This document shows, one piece after another, positions 33,733 to 41,488 of a stretch of 64,000 nt of DNA. The stretch is taken from assembly GCA_965217135.1 (NCBI GenBank), contig OZ244249.1, positions 1,488,001-1,552,000 of the forward strand, read 5' to 3'. Below the pieces are notes generated by a model, which saw only the letters and a program-made list of their open reading frames with translations, was not told the origin of the DNA and did no database searches. Made by a program: the position numbers and the translations under genes. This DNA is from HXMU1420-2 sp017643305 (lineage in GTDB: Bacteria; Pseudomonadota; Alphaproteobacteria; Rhodobacterales; Rhodobacteraceae). Position 1 is the stretch's first letter, and every line of letters begins with the position of its first letter.

Positions 33733-34764
33733 ATGAAACATTTGAAACTGGGGGCTGCTGCCATCGCGTTGATGGCCATGGCCGGGGCCGCATCGGCCGA
33801 GAAACTTTCGGTCTATCACTGGTTCGAATACATCCCGCAGGAATTGCTGGACAAGTTCACCGCCGAGACCGGGATCGAAGTGGTGATGGACACCTACGAT
33901 TCCAACGAAACCCTGCTGGCCAACCTGAAAGCCGGCAAGCTGGGGTCGTATGACGTGGCCGTGCCGGGTGACTACATGGTGTCGATCATGAAGAACGAAG
34001 GCATGCTGGATACCATTGCCGAGGGTGAGCTGAAGAACAAAGGCAACATCGAAGACCAATGGCTGAACGTGGCCTTTGACGACGGCCGCATGCATTCCAT
34101 CCCCTACCAGTGGGGATCAACCAGCTTCATGGTCAACCGTGACGTCTATGGCGGGGACATTCGCACCACGGATATCATTTTCAACCCGCCGGAAGAGCTG
34201 AAGGGCAAGATCAACGTGCTGGACACTGCTGGTGAAACGCTGGTGTTTGCCTCGATCCATATGGGCATTCCGCAATGTTCCACCGACCGCGACCAGCTGA
34301 AGGCGCTTGATGAACTGGTGCAGGGGGCCAAGGCAGATTGGGCCTCCTTCAACTCTGACGGTGCCAAGGATGTGCTTGTCTCGGGCGATGCCGCTGCTGG
34401 GATGATCTGGAACGGTTTTGGCCAGAAGGCTCGTCTGGAAGGCGCAAATGTGGAGTATTCCTATCCCAAACAGGGCTACATCGTCTGGATGGACAATGTT
34501 GTACTTCTGAAGGATGCGCCGAACCGCGACGCGGCCATCAAGTTCATGGATTTCCTGCTGGAGCCTGAAAACGCAGCCGCCGTCACAAACTTTGCGCGCT
34601 ACACCGCTGGCGTGAAAGGCGTGGGCGCGCTGCTGGACGAAGAACTGCAGACGTCCCCCGAACAGAACCCGCCAGCGGATGCCCCGGCTGGTACGTTTGT
34701 AGAAGTGTGCGATGAGGCAACTCAGAAAGTCTATGACCAGATCTGGACGCGTCTGAAGCAGTAA
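33733..34764 (+). CDS. Periplasmic polyamine-type substrate-binding protein (PotD-like)
   Basis: A 343-residue secreted protein. The signal peptide MKHLKLGAAAIALMAMAGAASA is followed by EKLSVYHWFEYIPQELLDKF, with likely cleavage after residue 22. The mature N-terminus and GLGSYDVAVPGD-like segment (KLGSYDVAVPGDYMV) match PotD/PotF proteins, which bind extended cations through acidic and aromatic residues. Last core gene of the transporter; a GC stem at 34773-34797 between it and the hydrolase may reduce read-through. Ligand not assignable without structure. Confidence 0.9.
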   Translation: MKHLKLGAAAIALMAMAGAASAEKLSVYHWFEYIPQELLDKFTAETGIEVVMDTYDSNETLLANLKAGKLGSYDVAVPGDYMVSIMKNEGMLDTIAEGELKNKGNIEDQWLNVAFDDGRMHSIPYQWGSTSFMVNRDVYGGDIRTTDIIFNPPEELKGKINVLDTAGETLVFASIHMGIPQCSTDRDQLKALDELVQGAKADWASFNSDGAKDVLVSGDAAAGMIWNGFGQKARLEGANVEYSYPKQGYIVWMDNVVLLKDAPNRDAAIKFMDFLLEPENAAAVTNFARYTAGVKGVGALLDEELQTSPEQNPPADAPAGTFVEVCDEATQKVYDQIWTRLKQ

Positions 34765-34772
34765 ACTGAACC

Positions 34773-34797
34773 GGGGCTGCGCGTTTCGTGCGGCCCC
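34773..34797 (+). terminator. GC-rich hairpin between the binding-protein and hydrolase genes
   Basis: GGGGCTGC (34773-34780) pairs with GCGGCCCC (34790-34797), one G-U wobble, 9-base loop. No T tract follows. Hairpins after binding-protein genes often stabilise the upstream mRNA and attenuate downstream expression. Confidence 0.45.
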
Positions 34798-34816
34798 ATT
34801 CCGACTTGGGGGAACA

Positions 34817-35596
34817 ATGAAACTGGGTCTCTACCAATGTCCGTCTCCTGCCGGGGATCTGGCAGCTGGGCTTGCCCGCGTGGATGAGGCGCTGGGCGAG
34901 GCGACGAAGGCAGGGGTGGATATGCTGACCCTGCCGGAGATGTTCCTGCCGGGCTACAACGCTGACCCCACGCCACAGCCGGAGGCGTGGCCGCAGGTGC
35001 AGGCGGATCTGGCGGCGCTGGTGGCGCAGCACGGCATCGGGCTGACCATTGGGCTGGCGGATTATCAGGACACCGGTATCGGAAATGCAGCCTTTGCCTT
35101 TGGCCGGGACGGCGGGTTGCTAGCGGTATATCACAAGGTGCAACTGTTTGGACCGCGCGAAAAGGTGCTTTATGTGCCCGGTGACAGGCTGTTGAGTTTT
35201 GATTTCGAAGGCGTCACGTTTGGCCTTCTGGTTTGCTATGATGTCGAATTTCCCGAACATACTAGGGCGCTGGCCCGGGCTGGGGCGCAGGCCCTGTTGG
35301 TACCCACGGCGAACATGATGCCATTTGTGAACGTAAACGAAGTGACCGTCCCCGCCCGCGCCTTGGAAAGCGGGCTGACGGTGGTTTATGCGAACTATTG
35401 CGGTGTTGAGGGCGACCTTACGTATACCGGCCGGTCCCTGATCGTGGGCCCGGACGGGCGGGCTTTGGCTACGATGGGCGAAGGGAGCGGGTTGATCGTG
35501 GCGGATTTGCCTGCGGCGGATGGCTCAGGGCTGGAGACGCCGGTTTCGACGCAGTTCGAAGATTATCGTGCCATTGATCGGTTGGAGCGCCGCTGA
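34817..35596 (+). CDS. Carbon-nitrogen hydrolase (nitrilase superfamily amidase)
   Basis: A 259-residue nitrilase-superfamily hydrolase. The catalytic triad Glu-Lys-Cys is visible: E41 in LPEMFLPGYN, K107 in AVYHKVQLF and C140 in LLVCYDVEFPE. Members hydrolyse amides, carbamoyl groups or nitriles through a thioester. Downstream of an organic-cation importer and the TMADH-like enzyme, it may deamidate a catabolite such as an N-carbamoyl or guanidino-derived amide; this is inferred. RBS GGGGGAA. The unit ends at the hairpin 35615-35633. Confidence 0.88.
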   Translation: MKLGLYQCPSPAGDLAAGLARVDEALGEATKAGVDMLTLPEMFLPGYNADPTPQPEAWPQVQADLAALVAQHGIGLTIGLADYQDTGIGNAAFAFGRDGGLLAVYHKVQLFGPREKVLYVPGDRLLSFDFEGVTFGLLVCYDVEFPEHTRALARAGAQALLVPTANMMPFVNVNEVTVPARALESGLTVVYANYCGVEGDLTYTGRSLIVGPDGRALATMGEGSGLIVADLPAADGSGLETPVSTQFEDYRAIDRLERR

Positions 35597-35614
35597 GAAG
35601 GTAGGCGCTGCAGA

Positions 35615-35633
35615 CCCCGTCGCGTGAACGGGG
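35615..35633. terminator. Hairpin after the carbon-nitrogen hydrolase gene
   Basis: CCCCGT (35615-35620) and ACGGGG (35628-35633) form a perfect 6-bp stem with a 7-base loop, 18 bases after the stop, in a convergent intergenic region. No strong T tract. The rest of 35634-35811 shows no recognisable gene. Confidence 0.4.
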
Positions 35634-35811
35634 CCTTTGGGTGATGCTGGGTTTGCGTTTTCTAAGTCGAACGGAGTTGGAGGAATAGTGCGGCATCCAT
35701 CCCTGTTGGTTCGCCGGTCTACGGCCCGGCGCTGCGCGGTTTGAGGCAAGACCAACCGAAGTAGCCGCCAACGCGCTTCAAAGCGGCTTGGTTCCCGTAT
35801 GGCCGGTTGGG

Positions 35812-36417
35812 CTATCCCGTTGCCGTGTCGAACGCGGCAACCACGTCCCGCGCCCGCGTGGCCACTTCCCCGACGGACATCCCTGGCTTGTAGAGCGCAG
35901 ATCCGATGCCAAAACCATCGGCGCTGGCCGCGATCCAGTTGGCAAAGTTCTCGGGTCCAGCGCCGCCTACCGCAAAAACCTGCGTGCCAGCAGGCAGCAC
36001 GGCGCGCAGGGCAGCAAGCCCCGCCGGACCTGCGAGCGATCCGGGAAACAGCTTCAGCCCAGTAGCGCCCGCGCCCAGCGCCGCAAATGCCTCGGTCGGA
36101 GTGAACACACCGGGCCAGCTTTCCAGCCCCAGTGCCCGCGTGCGCGCAATCACCGCCGGGTCGCAATTGGGGGATACGACCAGCGTGCCGCCAGCCTCGG
36201 CCACGGCCTCCGCCTCCGCGGGGGATAGAACCGTCCCGGCTCCGATCTGCGCCACGTTGCCAAAGGCCCGTGCCATTGCCGCGATACTGGCCAGCGGGTC
36301 GGGAGAGTTCAGCGGCACCTCGATCCGGGTGATCCCGGCCAAAATCAGTGCATCGGCCATGTCCACGGCCTCGGGCGGGGTCAACCCGCGCAGAATGGCG
36401 ATCAGCGGTCGGCTCAT
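35812..36417 (-). CDS. dgoA: 2-dehydro-3-deoxy-6-phosphogalactonate aldolase
   Basis: A 201-residue KDPG/KDPGal aldolase splitting 2-keto-3-deoxy-6-phosphogalactonate into pyruvate and glyceraldehyde 3-phosphate (De Ley-Doudoroff pathway). Visible: SRPLIAILRGLTPPEA at the N-terminus, IEVPLNSP with the acid-base Glu, IGAGTVL, and the Schiff-base Lys in TGLKLFPGS. The start ATG 36417 overlaps the DgoK stop (ATGA). A long in-frame upstream extension lies inside dgoK and is rejected. The adjacent kinase makes the galactonate assignment preferable to plain KDPG aldolase. Confidence 0.88.
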   Translation of the reverse strand: MSRPLIAILRGLTPPEAVDMADALILAGITRIEVPLNSPDPLASIAAMARAFGNVAQIGAGTVLSPAEAEAVAEAGGTLVVSPNCDPAVIARTRALGLESWPGVFTPTEAFAALGAGATGLKLFPGSLAGPAGLAALRAVLPAGTQVFAVGGAGPENFANWIAASADGFGIGSALYKPGMSVGEVATRARDVVAAFDTATG

Positions 36418-37307
36418 GTCGCGTCTCTCATCGACTTGTAGGCGGTGGTCAGCCCTTCCAGTGTCATCCGATCCACATCCGCCAGAGTGGCTGGCACGCC
36501 CACCTGCGCCAGCGCGGCCACATAAAGCCGCGCCATCGCGTCGGCCCCGATCACCGACACCTGCTGGCCCAGCCAATAGGGGCGGGAGGCGGCGAGCTCG
36601 GCCCCGATCAGCAGGCCCGACAGCGCGGCCGCGGTCGCCCCGTCCGCCACATCCTGCAACAAATCACGGGCGCGCAGGCCAAAGAGCCGTGCGGCGATCG
36701 CCTCGGGCCGCGACAGCATATCATCCACCGCGCTGGCGAAGGCCCTGTCGTCCCAGCCGTCGTCCACCGAATGTCGCAGGATCGACTGCCGCGCGAGCAG
36801 GTTGAACAGCTCGCCAGTCATGAAGGTGCGGAAGCTGACAACCTCATCCGCGCTGACCTGTGCCCATTTCGTGTGGGTGCCAGGCAGGCATATGACCCCA
36901 TCCCAACCGGCGTTCAGACGCAGGAACCCGGCGATCTGGGTTTCTTCCCCGCGCATTATATCGGGCGGCTCCTTCTGGCTCAGCCCCGGCAGCAGCAGCA
37001 CCCGTAGGCGTGGGTCGGTGCCAGGCACCTGAACTGCCTTTGGCGCGCCGGGTTTGGCTGGGACAGGCACATAAGGCGCCTCAATCCAGCCCTGTCGCGC
37101 GCCGACCATGCCGCAGGCCAGCACATCGGTCACGCCATCGCCCAGCCAGGGGGTGATCAGCTCCAGCAGAGCAGCTTCAAACCCGCCAGGCTCCAGCGTG
37201 GCAAGGCCCCGGTCCGAAGACGCCTGCTGCACCACATCTGTTCCACGCATCGCCCAGGCGCGCAGGCGCGTGGTGCCCCAATCAACCGCGATCCAGGTGA
37301 TGGTCAT
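36414..37307 (-). CDS. dgoK: 2-dehydro-3-deoxygalactonokinase
   Basis: A 297-residue kinase of the DgoK family (ASKHA fold). It begins ITWIAVDWGTTRLRAWAM, the phosphate-1 loop, and contains ICLPGTHTKWA and SGLLIGAEL typical of the family. It phosphorylates 2-keto-3-deoxygalactonate for the DgoA aldolase encoded next, with which it overlaps by 4 bases. Neither galactonate dehydratase nor a transporter is in the window, so the full pathway must draw on genes elsewhere. Confidence 0.9.
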   Translation of the reverse strand: MTITWIAVDWGTTRLRAWAMRGTDVVQQASSDRGLATLEPGGFEAALLELITPWLGDGVTDVLACGMVGARQGWIEAPYVPVPAKPGAPKAVQVPGTDPRLRVLLLPGLSQKEPPDIMRGEETQIAGFLRLNAGWDGVICLPGTHTKWAQVSADEVVSFRTFMTGELFNLLARQSILRHSVDDGWDDRAFASAVDDMLSRPEAIAARLFGLRARDLLQDVADGATAAALSGLLIGAELAASRPYWLGQQVSVIGADAMARLYVAALAQVGVPATLADVDRMTLEGLTTAYKSMRDAT

Positions 37308-37373
37308 GGCAAGTTCCCGCTTGTTCCTTCCGCCGGGTGATAGAGCGGATGCGGACGCGGGTCCAGAACCGGA

Positions 37374-38048
37374 CTAGGTCTGGGGATAATCCGACACCAG
37401 CGCGTAGAGCGACGGTTCATCCTCCGCCACGTCTGAGAACCGTTTAATCGGAGCCTCGAACACATTGTCGGTGCGTTCATCATTCACCGTCGATACCTCC
37501 CCGATCGCGCAATCGGCCCCCTCGGCCCAGAACGCATGCCACTGGCCAGGCATCAGCGAGATGCTTTCCCCCGGTGCCAGACCCAGCCGCCCGCCAGCCG
37601 GCAGGGTCCGCGGTTGCCCGTCGCAAAGCACGGTGATGTCGGCGGCGCGGTCGATCCCGCCCTCGGCGTTGGAGGCAAAAAGTTCCACCACCAGCGTACC
37701 GCCACCCCGGTTGATAATATCTTCGGCCTTTAGGATATGGCGATGCATGGGAGACAGCTGGTTGACCTGAGAGATCATGATTTTTTCGGCATATAGCATA
37801 CCGCGTGCTTGTCGCAGATCCGCCAGCGTGCCGTTGCGCAGGGTGAACAAGAACAGGCCCAAGTCGTCAAACCGGCCTTCGCCATAATCGGTGATGTCCC
37901 AGCCCATGCCCCGATCGCGGATCACGTCGCCTGCGGGGCCCAGCACACGGTCAGGGGGCCAATAGGCAAAGGGGGGCAGGATCACGCCAAAGCCTTTTAA
38001 AAATGCATCAGCTTTGCGCAGTATATCGTTGATTTCAGACCGTTTCAT
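37374..38048 (-). CDS. D-lyxose/D-mannose ketol-isomerase (cupin)
   Basis: A 224-residue single-cupin sugar isomerase. Family segments: the N-terminal MKRSEINDILRKADAFLKGFG, YAEKIMISQVNQLSPMHRH with two metal-binding His, KAEDIINRGGGTLVVELF and LMPGQWHAFWAEG. D-lyxose isomerases convert lyxose to xylulose, and often mannose to fructose. The ATG at 38048 is preferred over a GTG four codons upstream. The PfkB-type kinase lies 22 bases upstream in the same operon, which suggests isomerise-then-phosphorylate use of mannose or lyxose. Confidence 0.82.
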   Translation of the reverse strand: MKRSEINDILRKADAFLKGFGVILPPFAYWPPDRVLGPAGDVIRDRGMGWDITDYGEGRFDDLGLFLFTLRNGTLADLRQARGMLYAEKIMISQVNQLSPMHRHILKAEDIINRGGGTLVVELFASNAEGGIDRAADITVLCDGQPRTLPAGGRLGLAPGESISLMPGQWHAFWAEGADCAIGEVSTVNDERTDNVFEAPIKRFSDVAEDEPSLYALVSDYPQT

Positions 38049-38070
38049 CACGTTATCCACAAGGCTGATT

Positions 38071-39006
38071 TCAGGTGATTATTAGCAGCTCTGCCCGGGT
38101 TGGCGAATCTGCTCCGGCGCGGGAAACCGTAACGGTGGCGGCGTGGACCGCCAGTGTCATTGCATCGCGCAATGTGTCGTGGTCCAGATGCCGGGCTTGC
38201 GCCTTGGCCACCTGTCCGCAAGCTGTCAGATGGGCCAAGATCCCAGCGTTGAACGTGTCGCCTGCGCCGATCGTGTCCACAACGTCGGTTTGAGGGGCGG
38301 GTACGGTCAGGGTTGCGCCATCGGCCAGCCAGGCTTCTGCCCCGTCGCCCCCGCGCGTGACAAAGGCCACGGCGATGCCATGGTCCAGCAGTGCCTCCCG
38401 GCGTTCTGTGTCGGTCATGTCCGGGTAAATCCACGCCAGGTCGTCATCTGAAACCTTGACCAGGTCGGCCACGTCCAGCAGCGCGTTCACGCGTGCGCGG
38501 TAGGCGGTTTCATCTTCGGCGAAACCGGGTCGGATGTTGGGGTCTACCATGATGGTTCGGCTATCGGCCGAACGGCGGGCATAGGCAACCAGCGCATCGG
38601 CCACTGGAGCCATGCAAAGCGAGATACCGCCAAAGAAACAGGCCTGTGCGTTATCGGGCAAGGGCGGCAAATCCTCGATCTGCACCATGCGCCCGGCGGA
38701 GCCTTCGTCGTAGAACACATATGTGGCGTTTCCGTCTTTCAGATGCACCATCGCCAGCGTCGTGGGCCGGGCGCTATGCACCAACAGGGTGGTGTCCACT
38801 CCGCTGGCCTTCAGCTGAGCTGCCAGCATCTGGCCAAACCCGTCTTCGGATACGCCCGACACCAGTGCGGCAGGTGTGCCCAGCCGTCCCAGCGCCACAG
38901 CTGTGTTGAACACTGCGCCTCCGCAATGCGCCTCATAAAGCGTGCGGCCCGCGGCGGCGGGGTCTGGCAGCATGTCGATCAAGGCTTCTCCGCAACAAAC
39001 GATCAT
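38071..39006 (-). CDS. PfkB-family carbohydrate kinase (fructokinase-like)
   Basis: A 311-residue ribokinase-family sugar kinase. The N-terminal signature GGAVFNTAVALGRLG and the C-terminal ATP/anion-hole motif DTIGAGDTFNAGIL (catalytic Asp) are clear. Fructokinases of this family begin with MIVCCGEALIDMLP-like sequences, which fits here. Paired with the lyxose/mannose isomerase it would yield fructose 6-phosphate or xylulose 5-phosphate. It is the first gene of the short sugar unit, with 144 bases upstream to the M20 gene. Confidence 0.85.
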   Translation of the reverse strand: MIVCCGEALIDMLPDPAAAGRTLYEAHCGGAVFNTAVALGRLGTPAALVSGVSEDGFGQMLAAQLKASGVDTTLLVHSARPTTLAMVHLKDGNATYVFYDEGSAGRMVQIEDLPPLPDNAQACFFGGISLCMAPVADALVAYARRSADSRTIMVDPNIRPGFAEDETAYRARVNALLDVADLVKVSDDDLAWIYPDMTDTERREALLDHGIAVAFVTRGGDGAEAWLADGATLTVPAPQTDVVDTIGAGDTFNAGILAHLTACGQVAKAQARHLDHDTLRDAMTLAVHAATVTVSRAGADSPTRAELLIIT

Positions 39007-39150
39007 TGGATGGCTTTCACTGTCAGGTCAGGTGTGTTCGGGGTTTCCATAACCCAGCGCGCCAATCACGTCGCGGTTCCTTATGAAACGGGGGCGGTAG
39101 CACCAGAGCGGTCTGGTTTGCGCGCTGGTGCGTCCGCCTCCGCAGAGGCC

Positions 39151-40281
39151 TTATTCCAGCCTCAGCAGCAGCCCGGCCATCAGCTTGCCGCGTTCCACAA
39201 GGCTGGCCACCTCGATATGTTCGGTCAGCGTGTGCAAACCGTTGCCCCGGACACCGAGGGAATCGAGCGTCGGGATGCCCATCGCCCCGGTGAAGTTGCC
39301 GTCGGACCCGCCGCCTGCGCTGTCGCAGCCCATGTCGAAGCCCAGCTCGGCCGCGATTTCCTTGGCGAGGTCATACATGGCCATCGTGCCAGGCTGGTTC
39401 GGAGACCAGACCGGGCGGGTGACACCGCGGTTGACCTCGAAACTGATGCCATCCGCGTCACCGGCCAGCGCCAGCATACGTTCGACACCATGGTCCAGGT
39501 CTTCCTGCTTTTTCGCCATGCTCAGCGCTTCGGCATCACAATAGGTGGACACGCAATTGACCCACTGCCCGCCATGAATGACGCCCACGCTGAATGTGCA
39601 GTCTGGCCCGGTCATGGCTTCTATTTCCAGTAGCTTACGGGCCATACCTGCAATGGCGCTGCGGCCATCGGCCAGCCGCGCCCCGGCGTGCGACGGCTTG
39701 CCGGTGCTGCGCAGGTTGAAGCGTGCGATGGCATAGCGCCCGATCGCCGCGCCACCACCCGGCAGGCAGGGTTCGGGAACCAGAACGTATTTGTTGCGCG
39801 TGGCCTCGGCCTCGATCAATTCGCGGGTGGAGGGTGTGCCGACCTCCTCATCTGGGGTGAACAGGATGGTCACCGGCAGCGGCGTCTGCAGCCCGGCGCG
39901 GACTATCTGGCGGACCGCTTCGAAGCTTACGAAATTGCCGCCCTTCATGTCCTGAATGCCGGGGCCATAGCAGATGTCGCCGTCGCGCCGAAACGGCAGC
40001 GCTTCCAGCGTGCCTACGGGGTGGACTGTGTCCATGTGACCGGCGATCATAATGCCGGGCTGGCCGAAATTGGGGTGCGGCAGCCGGGCACGCAGGCTGC
40101 CGCCAAAGCCCATACGCCCCGGGATGCGTTCCACGGTGGCGAGCCCGGCCAGATCATAGGCTGCCACGTCCATCATCCGGTTGACGGCATCGGCGTCCCA
40201 GGTCGGGCTTTCGCATTCGATCCAGGGCTTCAGCCCGGCAAGCATTTCATCGGTGTCGAAGGGCAGGTCGAGATAAGACAT
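39151..40281 (-). CDS. M20 metallopeptidase, glutamate carboxypeptidase (CPG2)-like
   Basis: A 376-residue zinc hydrolase. Metal and catalytic residues are visible in IAGHMDTVHPVG (His-x-Asp), GIQDMKGGN (bridging Asp) and FTPDEEVGTPS (catalytic Glu-Glu). SKPSHAGA-like GKPSHAGARLADG is the dimerisation/substrate segment. Enzymes of this subgroup remove C-terminal Glu or related acyl-amino-acid groups. The ATG at 40281 is used; upstream codons lie in the next gene. Third gene of an M81-M20-M20 set. Confidence 0.85.
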   Translation of the reverse strand: MSYLDLPFDTDEMLAGLKPWIECESPTWDADAVNRMMDVAAYDLAGLATVERIPGRMGFGGSLRARLPHPNFGQPGIMIAGHMDTVHPVGTLEALPFRRDGDICYGPGIQDMKGGNFVSFEAVRQIVRAGLQTPLPVTILFTPDEEVGTPSTRELIEAEATRNKYVLVPEPCLPGGGAAIGRYAIARFNLRSTGKPSHAGARLADGRSAIAGMARKLLEIEAMTGPDCTFSVGVIHGGQWVNCVSTYCDAEALSMAKKQEDLDHGVERMLALAGDADGISFEVNRGVTRPVWSPNQPGTMAMYDLAKEIAAELGFDMGCDSAGGGSDGNFTGAMGIPTLDSLGVRGNGLHTLTEHIEVASLVERGKLMAGLLLRLE

Positions 40282-40289
40282 CGTACTAC

Positions 40290-41462
40290 TCACCCCGCCG
40301 CCATTGGCAGGCGGCGTTCTACGATCCGCGCCATGATTGAGGCTCCGACCGGGAGCATGTCCGGGTCCAACACGAAACCGGGGTTGTGCAACGGCACTGT
40401 ACCAGAATGACCGATCCGGCAATAAGCCCCCGGCACGACCTTTAGCATATCGGCGAAATCTTCGGACCCGGTGGCGGGCTGCGCGGTGTCGGAGACGTTT
40501 TCCGCGCCTACGATATCGGCGGCGGCCTCCAGGTAAGCGTCAGACAGCGCGTCGTCGTTGTTCAGCACGTCGAAGATGTTGCGCAGGTCCAGTGTAATCT
40601 CAACTCCATACGCCTTTTCAAAGCCTTCGCAGAGTTCCTTCATCCGGCTTGCAGCCAGGTCATAGACCTCGTCCTTGAAATAGCGGATGGTGCCCGCCAG
40701 CGTCGAAGTGTCTGGCACGATGTTATAGGCGGACCCAGCGTGCAACTGAGTGACCGACAGCACGCAGGCGTCCAGCGGGGCCACGTTGCGCGACACAATG
40801 GTTTGCAACTGGGTGACCAGAGCCGAGGCGATGACCAGTGGGTCGCGCGACGCCTGCGGCATGGCGGCGTGGCTGCCCCGACCCTGAATGTGGATGTCAA
40901 AGAAATAAGCCCCGGCCATGGCTGTGCCTTTGCAGATATCAACCTTGCCCGGCGTGCCACTGGGATAGTTGTGCATGCCGTAGACCTCGTCGCACGGGAA
41001 CTGGTCGAACAGTCCCTCGGCAAGCATGCCGCGCGCGCCGCCCAGGCCTTCTTCGGCGGGTTGGAAGATGAGCACGGCGGTGCCGTCAAAATCGCGGGTT
41101 TCGGCCAGATGCTTGGCTGCGCCAAGCAGCATGGTTGTGTGCGAATCGTGTCCGCAGGCATGCATGACGCCTTCGTTCTTGGACGAATAGGGCAGGTTGG
41201 TCTGTTCGTGGATTGGCAGCGCGTCCATATCGGCGCGCACGCCAACACGCTTGCTGCCGCCGCCCTTGCCCTTGATCAGTCCGACAACGCCGGTTTTGGC
41301 GATGCCTGTATGCACCTCATCCACGCCATAGGCGCGCAGTTTTTCGGCTACCACGCCAGCGGTGCGGGTTTCGGTAAAGCCAATCTCAGGATGCGCGTGC
41401 AGGTCCTTGAAAATTTCGGTCAGTTCTTCGGTGCTATCTGCGATGATGGGGAGTACACCCAT
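40290..41462 (-). CDS. M20D amidohydrolase (hippurate hydrolase/IAA-amino-acid hydrolase type)
   Basis: A 390-residue aminoacylase. The motif HACGHDSHTTMLLGAA and the catalytic QPAEEGLGGARGML are diagnostic for M20D, as is the VRADMDALPIHEQTNLPYSS N-terminal region. Such enzymes hydrolyse N-acyl amino acids including hippurate and indole-acetyl conjugates. It lies 8 bases upstream of the CPG2-like gene and 26 bases downstream of the M81 gene, so all three hydrolases are co-transcribed. The start ATG 41462 follows AAGGACAAGACC. Confidence 0.9.
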   Translation of the reverse strand: MGVLPIIADSTEELTEIFKDLHAHPEIGFTETRTAGVVAEKLRAYGVDEVHTGIAKTGVVGLIKGKGGGSKRVGVRADMDALPIHEQTNLPYSSKNEGVMHACGHDSHTTMLLGAAKHLAETRDFDGTAVLIFQPAEEGLGGARGMLAEGLFDQFPCDEVYGMHNYPSGTPGKVDICKGTAMAGAYFFDIHIQGRGSHAAMPQASRDPLVIASALVTQLQTIVSRNVAPLDACVLSVTQLHAGSAYNIVPDTSTLAGTIRYFKDEVYDLAASRMKELCEGFEKAYGVEITLDLRNIFDVLNNDDALSDAYLEAAADIVGAENVSDTAQPATGSEDFADMLKVVPGAYCRIGHSGTVPLHNPGFVLDPDMLPVGASIMARIVERRLPMAAG

Positions 41463-41488
41463 GGTCTTGTCCTTTCCGGGTCGGGAAT

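Noticed and set aside
35634..35811. Possible small gene or mobile-element scar in the convergent gap
   Set aside because: Open frames here have no recognised motif or RBS, and no terminal repeats were found.
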